23,427 nt of DNA, from NCBI GenBank assembly GCA_005787865.1, contig SXZN01000009.1, positions 1-23,427 on the forward strand, written 5' to 3'. A model generated the notes under the pieces. The model saw only the letters and a list, made by a program, of their open reading frames with translations. It was not told the origin of the DNA and did not search any database. The stretch is from Opitutaceae bacterium. Its GTDB lineage: Bacteria > Verrucomicrobiota > Verrucomicrobiia > Opitutales > Opitutaceae. The translations under genes and the position numbers were made by a program. Of this stretch, positions 1 to 6,795 are shown in pieces (the first letter of the stretch is position 1; every line of letters begins with the position of its first letter).

Positions 1-2192
1 AAGCGCGTGCGCACGCCGAGACCGGCTTCGCTGGCGACAAGGAATTTGGCAGAATGGTCGACCACTTCGATTACATCGAGGTAGTCACTGTCGAGTTTGA
101 AGCGCATGCCAGTGACGCCCCCCGTGGCTCGGCCGGTCGCGCGGAAGAGTTCTTCGTTGGTTTCTGCATCTCGTTCGCGAAAGCGAACCGCAAGCCCTTC
201 GTGGGAGACGAGGATCAGCTCGTTTTCACCAGTGGTGAGTACGGTACCGATAACGGTGTCGCCTTCCGCTAAATTAATCCCGATCAGGCCGCCTTCGCGG
301 GTGCAGTTAGCGTAATCAGCGAGGGAGCTCTTTTTGATTACTCCGCTCTTAGTGGCCATCACGAGGTAGCAATCCTCCGCAAAATCTTTCACGCAAATCA
401 TCGCGGCGATCTTTTCACCCTCGGCCAGACGGAGGAAGCTGGAGATTGATTTACCTTTGGCCGTGCGGGTGCCCTCGGGGGTATCATAAACCTTTTTCGC
501 ATGGCATTGGCCGATGCTAGTCAGGAAAAGGATATAATCGTGGGTGCTGGCGGTGAAAAGATGTTCGGCAAAATCTTCCTCGTAGGTTTCGGCGCCGATG
601 ACGCCCTTGCCGCCGCGCTTCTGGGAACGGTATTCAGCGACCGGGGTGCGTTTAATAAAGCCAAGGTGCGAAACGGTGATGACGCAGCCCTCGTTGGGGA
701 TCACGTCTTCCATCCGCAGTTCCCCAGCATCATCGATAATTTGGGTGCGGCGCGGAGAGGCGTATTTATCGCGCAGCTCGAGCAATTCTTTTTTGATTAA
801 AGCGAGTAAGCGGGCCTCTGAGCCGAGGATGCCGCGGAGTTCCTCAATCAATTTCATCAATTCAAGGTACTCTGCCTCAATCTTGCCGCGTTCGAGACCC
901 GTGAGTTGGTAGAGGCGCAACTCAAGGATGGCGTTGGTCTGGCGTTCGGAGAGGGGATACTTCGCCATCAAGCGCACTTTCGCATCATCGCGATTAGTGG
1001 AGGCGCGGATAATTTTTACAAAATCATCAAGGTTATCGAGGGCGATGATGTAGCCTTCGAGAATATGGGCGCGATCCTCAGCTTGGCGCAGACGGAACTG
1101 GGTGCGGCGCGTGATAACATCACGGCGATGGTCGATGTAACACTCGATGAGTTCCTTAATGTTCATCTGCTTCGGCCGCTTCTTGTCGAGGGCGAGCAAG
1201 ATAACGCCGAAGGAAGATTCGAGGGAGGTCTTCTGGTAAAGCTGATTGATCACAATCTGGGCCTGCTCGCCCCGCTTGAGTTCGATTACGATGCGCGTAT
1301 TTTCATCCGATTCATCGCGAAGATCGCGAATGCCATCGATTTCCTTATCGCGCACGAGATCGGCGATCCGCAGCACAAGGGTCGCGCGGTTTACGTTATA
1401 AGGAATTTCCGTGATAACGATTTGCTCCATCCCGCCCTTCATCTCCTCCGTGTGGGCTTTACCGCGGGTGCGAACAATGCCACGACCCGTGGTAAGGTAG
1501 GACTTGATCCCTTCGCGGCCATTGATGAATCCTCCGGTCGGGAAATCGGGTCCAGGAATATAGCGAATGAGGTCGATCACCGAAATGCTCGGCTGATCGA
1601 TGACGGCACAAGTCGCATCAATAATTTCTCCGAGATTATGCGGCGGAATATTAGTGGTCATCCCGACGGCGATGCCCGTCGATCCGTTCATTAACAAATT
1701 AGGCAGAGCCGCCGGCAGCACGGTCGGTTCCGTGGTCGATTCTTTATAATTAGGCGCGAAATCGACGGTGTCTTCCTCGATATCTTTTAGGAGTTCCTCG
1801 GCAATCGCGTTGAGGCGAGCTTCGGTGTAGCGGTAAGCCGCTGGCGGATCACCATCGACGGAGCCAAAGTTGCCTTGTGGGTCGATCAGCGGATAACGCA
1901 TGACCCACGGTTGGGCCAGCCGCACGAGCGTGTCGTAAACTGAGGAATCGCCATGGGGATGGTAATTCTTGAGCACTTCTCCAACGACGCCGGCGCACTT
2001 ATCAAATGGCCGATTGTGCACGAGGCCTTCGCGCAACATCGCGTAGAGAATACGCCGCTGCACCGGTTTGAGGCCATCCCGAGCATCGGGCAGGGCGCGC
2101 GAGACGATGACCGACATCGAGTACTCGATGTAAGCCGTCTGCATGATGTCGGTAATGTTAGCGGAGGAGAGTTTTTCGTTAGCGGTATACAC
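1..2192 (-). CDS. gyrA: DNA gyrase subunit A (partial, 3' end outside window)
   Basis: This is the breakage-reunion subunit of DNA gyrase, which with GyrB introduces negative supercoils using ATP. The reading frame is open from a GTG at 2192 to the window edge, about 730 codons, so the end of the C-terminal pinwheel is missing. Residues align one-to-one with E. coli GyrA: catalytic tyrosine Y122 (in RYTEARL), and quinolone-determining positions S83 and D87 in the HPHGDSSVYDT stretch, both the sensitive-type residues. A GyrA-box (QKRGGKG) begins near residue 524, which marks gyrase rather than ParC. The GTG was chosen because it gives the usual MYTANEKL-like N-terminus; a pyrimidine-rich stretch precedes it, with no Shine-Dalgarno. 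It lies 89 bases downstream of gyrB on the same strand, and no terminator is seen between them, so co-transcription is likely. Identification is very secure. Confidence 0.97.
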   Translation of the reverse strand, partial: MYTANEKLSSANITDIMQTAYIEYSMSVIVSRALPDARDGLKPVQRRILYAMLREGLVHNRPFDKCAGVVGEVLKNYHPHGDSSVYDTLVRLAQPWVMRYPLIDPQGNFGSVDGDPPAAYRYTEARLNAIAEELLKDIEEDTVDFAPNYKESTTEPTVLPAALPNLLMNGSTGIAVGMTTNIPPHNLGEIIDATCAVIDQPSISVIDLIRYIPGPDFPTGGFINGREGIKSYLTTGRGIVRTRGKAHTEEMKGGMEQIVITEIPYNVNRATLVLRIADLVRDKEIDGIRDLRDESDENTRIVIELKRGEQAQIVINQLYQKTSLESSFGVILLALDKKRPKQMNIKELIECYIDHRRDVITRRTQFRLRQAEDRAHILEGYIIALDNLDDFVKIIRASTNRDDAKVRLMAKYPLSERQTNAILELRLYQLTGLERGKIEAEYLELMKLIEELRGILGSEARLLALIKKELLELRDKYASPRRTQIIDDAGELRMEDVIPNEGCVITVSHLGFIKRTPVAEYRSQKRGGKGVIGAETYEEDFAEHLFTASTHDYILFLTSIGQCHAKKVYDTPEGTRTAKGKSISSFLRLAEGEKIAAMICVKDFAEDCYLVMATKSGVIKKSSLADYANCTREGGLIGINLAEGDTVIGTVLTTGENELILVSHEGLAVRFRERDAETNEELFRATGRATGGVTGMRFKLDSDYLDVIEVVDHSAKFLVASEAGLGVRTR

Positions 2193-2281
2193 AGGGAGAA
2201 GTGAGGGGTGAGGGGTAAGGGCGGATGGGTTTCGGTCGCTGGGCTAAATCGATAGCCTATGACCTCTCGCCCAGGACCATT

Positions 2282-4795
2282 TTAGACGTCCAAGAATTGT
2301 ACGTTGAGCGCATTGTCCTCGATGAACTGGCGGCGCGGGGGGACTTCGTCGCCCATTAATAAGGTGAAGAGCGCATCGGCCTTGGCGGCATCATTGATGC
2401 TCACTTTGAGTAGACGCCGCTTCTCGGGATCCATGGTGGTTTCGTAGAGTTGCTTCGGATTCATTTCGCCGAGGCCTTTGTAGCGTTGAATCGAGAGACC
2501 TTTCCGGCCGTTGGCGCGAATTTGGGCGACAATATCGAGCGAGGAGAAAAGGTTGGTTTTATTCTCCGTTTTTTGACCAGCATTCTCGGTCATTGTGTAG
2601 CGCGGCTCGGCGGCAGGAGCAAACGAGGCGGTTTCGAGCCCGGCATGCTCGATGGCCTTCAGGAGCTTCGTCATCTCATTTGATTCAAAAATCTCATGGA
2701 TGGTAACGCGGCGCTGCAGTTGGCCTTCGCGCGCGGTGCTGGCCTCGGCCAGGTCGGCATTCATGCCAAACTCAACGCTGAAGGCGGCACGAGCCTTGTC
2801 GTCTGCGAGAAAGCGATGAGACTCTTTGTTGCCTTCGCGGATGCGTGCAATGTAGCGGGGCAATTCATGAGAACCTGGGCTGCGTTGGTCGAGATACTCC
2901 GCCAGAGTGGCGCCGTAACGAGTGATCCCAGCCCCCAGCTTATCGAGCGTGGAGAGGAGCTCGACAAATTGATCAATCGCCGCGGGGGCAAAAATATGGG
3001 CGTCGCGACTGCGCGCGAGAATGATGTCTTCGGAGCCAAGCTCGAGGAGGATGCGATTGAGTTGCTCGTCGTTGTCGACGTATTGCTCGCGCTTCTTGCG
3101 CTTGATTTTGTAGAGCGGCGGTTGGGCGATGTAGACGTAGCCGCGATCGACCAGTCCGCGCATCTGGCGGTAAAGAAAGGTGAGCAGCAAGGTCCTGATA
3201 TGAGAGCCGTCGACATCGGCATCGGTCATAATGATGACCTTATGGTACCGCGCCTTATCGACATTAAAGGCGTGTTCATCCTCGCCGGTGCCGATGCCCG
3301 TGCCGATCGCGGTGATGAGGGTTCGAATTTCCTCATTATTGAGTACTTTATCGAGTTGGGCTTTCTCTGAGTTGATCAGCTTACCGCGGAGAGGGAGAAT
3401 GGCTTGAAAGAGTCGATCACGGCCTTGTTTGGCCGAACCACCAGCGGAGTCGCCCTCGACGATATAGAGTTCGGTGAGGGCGGGATCGCGCTCAGAGCAA
3501 TCAGCCAATTTACCCGGGAGGCCACCGCTGGAAAGGGCGCCTTTGCGGATCGTCTCTCGAGCCTTGCGGGCTGCTTCGCGCGCGCGCGCAGCCGTGAGGG
3601 ATTTCTCCACGATGCGCTTGGCGATAGTCGGGTTGGCGTCGAAGAAGAACATGAGCCCCTCGTAGGAGACAGAACTCACGATGCCCTCGACCTCGGGGGA
3701 CAGCAGCTTGACCTTGGTTTGGGATTCAAACTTAGGGTCGCTGTGCTTAATCGAGATAACGGCGGCGAGACCCTCGCGCACGTCGTCGCCGGTGATCTGC
3801 GGATCTTTGTCCTTGAGTAGATTGTTGGCCTTCGAGTGCTGATTGATCGCCCGAGTGAGGGCACCGCGAAAGCCGGAGAGATGCGTGCCCCCGTCAGGAT
3901 TATTAATGGTGTTCGTGTAGCAGAGCACGAGGTCGTTATAGCTGTCGTTGTATTGCAGCACGACTTCGACGTGAATTTCGACGGCCTTATCGTCGAGGGT
4001 GCTGCTCGTTTCCTTGACGATGCGAATCGGTTTCGGGTGCAGCGCGACTTTGCCCGTGTTGATCTGCTTAACGAATTCCTCGACTCCGTCTTTGTAGAAA
4101 TAAGTTTCCTTCTTCGGGACGGTGGGGCGTTCGTCGGTGAAGACAATTTCCAGGCCGGAATTCAGGAAGGCTAATTCGCGGAGGCGCTGGGCGATGCGGT
4201 CGAATTGAAAGACCGTCGTTTCGCGAAAAATCTCGGCGTCTGGTTTGAACGTAATGTAGGTGCCGGTGCTGGTGGCCTTTCCGATCACTTCTAGTGGCTG
4301 CACCGTTTTGCCCCGCGCAAATTTCATGTGGTGCACGTGGCCACCGCGCGAGACTTCGACTTCGAACCACTCAGAGACAGCATTCACGCATTTTGCGCCC
4401 ACCCCGTGGGTGCCCCCGGAGAATTTATAGCCACCCTGTCCATATTTCCCGCCGGAGTGCAGGGTGGTGAGTACCATTTCAACGCCCGGAATTTTATATT
4501 GCGGATGAATATCAACCGGAATGCCGCGGCCGTTGTCGCGGATGCTGATGGAGCCATCTACGTGAATGGCGACTTCGATTCGCGTGCAGAAATTGGCGAG
4601 ATGCTCGTCGACTGAATTGTCCAGCACCTCAGAAACACAGTGGTGCAACGCGCGCTCGTCGGTGCCGCCAATGTACATGCCTGGCTTTTTTCGAACGGCC
4701 TCGAGGCCCTCTAATTTGCCGAGCTTGGAAGCATCATAGGCATCGGCACCTGCTTGATTTTTGGCTTGGCGGAGGGCTTCTTCAGAGTTGGACAT
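2282..4795 (-). CDS. gyrB: DNA gyrase subunit B
   Basis: ATPase subunit of DNA gyrase, 837 residues from the ATG at 4795. The N-terminal GHKL ATPase domain shows DNSVDEH, DNGRGIP and GGTHGVGA. The TOPRIM domain carries EGDSAGG (E447) and the DADVDGSH metal-binding motif (D525, D527, D529). Between PLYKIKR and QRYKGLGEMN there is an insert of roughly 180 residues, as in the E. coli-type long GyrB, and the C-terminus ends PRRQFIEDNALNVQFLDV. The frame stays open upstream to an ATG at 4861, but those extra 22 residues are atypical, and MSNSEEALRQ at 4795 fits the family better. No Shine-Dalgarno precedes either start. It is transcribed toward gyrA and is divergent from the zinc-ribbon gene across an AT-rich intergenic region that should hold its promoter. 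Confidence 0.97.
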   Translation of the reverse strand: MSNSEEALRQAKNQAGADAYDASKLGKLEGLEAVRKKPGMYIGGTDERALHHCVSEVLDNSVDEHLANFCTRIEVAIHVDGSISIRDNGRGIPVDIHPQYKIPGVEMVLTTLHSGGKYGQGGYKFSGGTHGVGAKCVNAVSEWFEVEVSRGGHVHHMKFARGKTVQPLEVIGKATSTGTYITFKPDAEIFRETTVFQFDRIAQRLRELAFLNSGLEIVFTDERPTVPKKETYFYKDGVEEFVKQINTGKVALHPKPIRIVKETSSTLDDKAVEIHVEVVLQYNDSYNDLVLCYTNTINNPDGGTHLSGFRGALTRAINQHSKANNLLKDKDPQITGDDVREGLAAVISIKHSDPKFESQTKVKLLSPEVEGIVSSVSYEGLMFFFDANPTIAKRIVEKSLTAARAREAARKARETIRKGALSSGGLPGKLADCSERDPALTELYIVEGDSAGGSAKQGRDRLFQAILPLRGKLINSEKAQLDKVLNNEEIRTLITAIGTGIGTGEDEHAFNVDKARYHKVIIMTDADVDGSHIRTLLLTFLYRQMRGLVDRGYVYIAQPPLYKIKRKKREQYVDNDEQLNRILLELGSEDIILARSRDAHIFAPAAIDQFVELLSTLDKLGAGITRYGATLAEYLDQRSPGSHELPRYIARIREGNKESHRFLADDKARAAFSVEFGMNADLAEASTAREGQLQRRVTIHEIFESNEMTKLLKAIEHAGLETASFAPAAEPRYTMTENAGQKTENKTNLFSSLDIVAQIRANGRKGLSIQRYKGLGEMNPKQLYETTMDPEKRRLLKVSINDAAKADALFTLLMGDEVPPRRQFIEDNALNVQFLDV

Positions 4796-5073
4796 TAATA
4801 TGATAAAGTTGTGAAAAAACATCGCGGAAGCAGCGGCATACGACAACGTTTTTCTATGCAAAAATCAGGGTATTTTTATGGCTAATAACGATATTTTAAC
4901 TCATTGGAATGCAGTGATTAACAATATGATCAAAATGGGTCATTTTTCAGTGCTCTTGGTCGGTCAATTTTTCATTGAAGAAAGGGTCTCTTGGGTGCGG
5001 GGTTTTTATTTTGTCACGGTGTGGTGACAGATTCATTTGACCGGACCGAGCACCCACGCACAGTGACCACAAC
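4796..5073. other. Divergent intergenic region between gyrB and the zinc-ribbon gene
   Basis: This gap is clearly richer in A and T than its flanks, especially 4860-5010, as expected for a region carrying promoters for two divergent genes. I could not fix convincing -35/-10 pairs. It holds an inverted repeat (5012-5029, listed separately). It also contains a 49-codon plus-strand frame at 4878-5027 that I do not regard as a gene. Confidence 0.5.
5012..5029. promoter_or_regulatory. Inverted repeat TGTCAC-N6-GTGACA, possible operator
   Basis: Two perfect 6-base arms (5012-5017 and 5024-5029) are separated by six bases, 44 bases upstream of the zinc-ribbon gene start. The size and symmetry suit a dimeric regulator such as a CRP/FNR-type protein, but I cannot name one. 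No T-run follows, so it is unlikely to be a terminator. Confidence 0.35.
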
Positions 5074-5781
5074 ATGGCCGTATTTAGTCTGGAAAAATTG
5101 TTGGTGCTCCAAGAACGCGACAGCCAGCGATTGGCTTTCGAGCAACAGCTCAACGGGGTCCCGCGCGAGATCACGGCGGTCGAGTCCAAAATTGCGGCTG
5201 AGCGCACTGCCATTGAGGCCGCTAAGGCTGAATGGCACGGGCTAGAGTCAAAAAAGAAGCTGCTCGAAATTGACATCAAGAGCGCCGAGGAAAAGATCGG
5301 CAAATATAAGACTCAGCAAAGTCAGGTGAGAAAAAATGATGAGTATCAGGCTTTGACGCACGAAATTGAGACGACCGAACAGAGTATCGGTGGGTTAGAA
5401 GAGCAGGAAATTGGGGTGATGTTGCTCAGTGACGAGGCCAAGCAACGATTCGCGGCGGCGGAGGCTGAGTTGAAGCAAAATATTTCCGGCCACGAGGGGA
5501 GGATTCGCACGCTACAAGAGCGCGCGAAGCAATTGTTGGTTGATGTCCAATTAGCCCAAGTGGCGGTGGACGCAGCGCGGCCGCTTGTGCCTGAGCCCAG
5601 CTTGAGAATCTATGATCGGGTCGCCCGTAAGCCTGGTCACCCGGTCTGCGTAACGGTAAATGGCGACCGCTGCGGCGGTTGTCATCTTAAAGTGCCGACC
5701 CATATCGTAGTCCAAGCGCGCGCCGGGCTGGAAATTACCACTTGCGACCAATGTGGGCGTATTGTTTATTGGCAGGCTTAG
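5074..5781 (+). CDS. Coiled-coil protein with C-terminal C4 zinc ribbon
   Basis: 235-residue cytoplasmic protein of the C4-type zinc-ribbon family (DUF164/PF02591; relatives include Helicobacter HP0958/FlgZ and chlamydial CdsZ). Residues 1 to about 170 are rich in E, K, Q, A and L with heptad-like spacing, predicting a long antiparallel coiled coil. The C-terminal part has two CxxC knuckles, C200-GG-C203 and C224-DQ-C227, which would bind one zinc. The KVPTHIV segment between the knuckles is typical of the family. In other lineages members act as RNA- or partner-binding adaptors; the role here is unknown. The ATG at 5074 gives a family-length protein, and no Shine-Dalgarno is present. The TAG stop (5779-5781) overlaps the first base pairs of the RNase P RNA P1 helix, so the two are probably on one transcript. 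Confidence 0.88.
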   Translation: MAVFSLEKLLVLQERDSQRLAFEQQLNGVPREITAVESKIAAERTAIEAAKAEWHGLESKKKLLEIDIKSAEEKIGKYKTQQSQVRKNDEYQALTHEIETTEQSIGGLEEQEIGVMLLSDEAKQRFAAAEAELKQNISGHEGRIRTLQERAKQLLVDVQLAQVAVDAARPLVPEPSLRIYDRVARKPGHPVCVTVNGDRCGGCHLKVPTHIVVQARAGLEITTCDQCGRIVYWQA

Positions 5782-6246
5782 TTTTGGGGCCAGGTCTTCG
5801 CTCCGAAGTTCTTTGATCCCAAGGCGCGGGTAATGCCGCGCCCGCTAAAGATAGTTCGGAGAGGAAAGTCCGGACACCACAGGGCAGGATTCCCCGCGAA
5901 AGAGGGGGCGCGACGCTTCAAGGCGTCGTGACGGATAGTGTCACAGAGAATATACCGCCTGAGGCGATTCACCGCAAGGTGGGGCGCTGCAGGTAAGGGT
6001 GAAAAGGTGGGGTAAGAGCCCACCGCGCCGAAAGTAATGACGGCGGCACGAAAAACCCAATCCGGTGCAAGACTAAATAGGGGACTCGGTGGCCCGTCGG
6101 ATAGTCCCGGGTTAGTCGCACCCCAGCGTGTTCGGCGCAAGTCGAGCAACGGTGGGGCTGGTCACTTTCGGGTGGCCTGAGAGAAATGAAGATCACGTCG
6201 CGTTAATACCGCGGCGGACAGAATTCGGCTTATCGGCCCCAAAACT
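5780..6246 (+). ncRNA. rnpB: RNase P RNA, bacterial type A
   Basis: This is the catalytic RNA of RNase P, which matures tRNA 5' ends. P1 is a perfect 12-bp helix (5780-5791 with 6235-6246). P2 pairs 5793-5799 with 6188-6194, including one G-U pair. P3 is long: 5802-5808 pairs with 5855-5861 and encloses a GC-rich hairpin. Conserved region I, GAGGAAAGTCCGG, begins at 5861. Other matches to E. coli rnpB are ACAGAGA...ACCGCC, GGTAAGGGTGAAAAGGTGGGGTAAGAG (split here only by position), GTGCAAGACTAAATAGGGG and the 3' ACAGAATTCGGCTTATCGG. P4 forms with a G-U wobble. At roughly 465 nucleotides it is longer than the 377-nt E. coli RNA. This is partly due to P3 and to an extra hairpin at 6196-6216 in J2/4. 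The exact mature ends are inferred from P1, and the 5' end overlaps the preceding stop codon. Confidence 0.96.
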
Positions 6247-6260
6247 AAGTTCTTTTAACC

Positions 6261-6294
6261 AACGCGCCACCCCCGCCCGGGGTGGCGCGTTTTG
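6261..6294 (+). terminator. Rho-independent terminator of rnpB
   Basis: A 12-13 bp GC-rich stem (AACGCGCCACCCC with GGGGTGGCGCGTT) around a short C/G loop is followed by T residues. It lies 14 bases after the P1 helix closes and is positioned to end the zinc-ribbon/rnpB transcript. Confidence 0.85.
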
Positions 6295-6337
6295 CTTGAG
6301 GTCCGCCTGGGCGCTGCATTGGGGAAAGAATTCTCCC

Positions 6338-6367
6338 TTGACTCACTGGCCTGCCTCTGAGTTTTAG
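6338..6367 (+). promoter_or_regulatory. Candidate sigma-70 promoter for rpsT
   Basis: TTGACT at 6338-6343 is a good -35 match. An 18-base spacer leads to TTTTAG at 6362-6367, a weaker -10. Initiation would fall near 6374, giving a short leader to the rpsT start at 6392. The position just after the rnpB terminator and before a highly expressed ribosomal gene supports it. Confidence 0.4.
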
Positions 6368-6391
6368 CCCCTTCCAACCTATTTAAGACCT

Positions 6392-6658
6392 ATGGCCAAC
6401 ACTAAGTCCGCGATCAAAGCCGCCCGCAAATCCATCCGCAACGCGGCTCGTAACCAAGCCACCAAGACTCGGCTCAAGACCCTCGCTAAAGCCGTCCAGA
6501 AAGCTGCTGCTGGCACTGATGCCGAGGTAACCCGGACGACCGCCATTGCCTACTGCTCCGCGCTCGACCGAGCCGTCAAGGCCGACGTCATTCATCGGAA
6601 CTCCGCTTCCAATCATAAGGCGCAATGCGCTAAGTATATTTTTGTCGCCAAAAAATAA
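6392..6658 (+). CDS. rpsT: 30S ribosomal protein bS20
   Basis: 88-residue basic helical protein that binds 16S rRNA in the small subunit body. The N-terminus MANTKSAIKAARKS, the NAARNQATKTRLKT stretch, and the C-terminal NSASNHKAQCAKY segment are characteristic of bS20, and the length is normal. The gene stands alone, bounded upstream by the rnpB terminator and downstream by its own terminator (6682-6712), as is common for rpsT. The start ATG is fixed by the conserved MANTKSA. The upstream bases CCTATTTAAGACCT contain no Shine-Dalgarno, which is notable for a gene that should be strongly translated. Confidence 0.97.
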   Translation: MANTKSAIKAARKSIRNAARNQATKTRLKTLAKAVQKAAAGTDAEVTRTTAIAYCSALDRAVKADVIHRNSASNHKAQCAKYIFVAKK

Positions 6659-6681
6659 GCCGACTTCAGCGAATTACTCTG

Positions 6682-6712
6682 CCCCGTGCGCCTAACCGCC
6701 ACGGGGTTTTTT
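6682..6712 (+). terminator. Rho-independent terminator of rpsT
   Basis: A 7-bp stem CCCCGTG/CACGGGG with an 11-base loop is followed directly by six T residues, 24 bases after the rpsT stop codon. Confidence 0.9.
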
Positions 6713-6795
6713 GTGCCGAGCAGGCAACTGGGCCGAAAATTGCGAAAACAAGTTGAGCCCGTCGTGATATTTCGTGTTCATCGCGGGCACTTGGT

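Noticed and set aside
906..1694. 262-codon plus-strand frame opposite gyrA
   Set aside because: It lies wholly antisense to a clearly coding, conserved gyrA segment; the frame is open because of GC-rich codon structure.
2201..2220. GTGAGGGG direct repeat between gyrB and gyrA
   Set aside because: It is a short G-rich low-complexity stretch with no evident function beyond a pyrimidine-rich gyrA leader.
2696..3370. 224-codon plus-strand frame opposite gyrB
   Set aside because: It is antisense to conserved gyrB and has no recognisable domain.
4878..5027. 49-codon plus-strand frame beginning MANNDILTHWNAV in the gyrB/zinc-ribbon gap
   Set aside because: It lies in AT-rich promoter DNA, has no ribosome binding site and no recognisable family, and its stop overlaps the inverted repeat. 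Chance is the simpler explanation.
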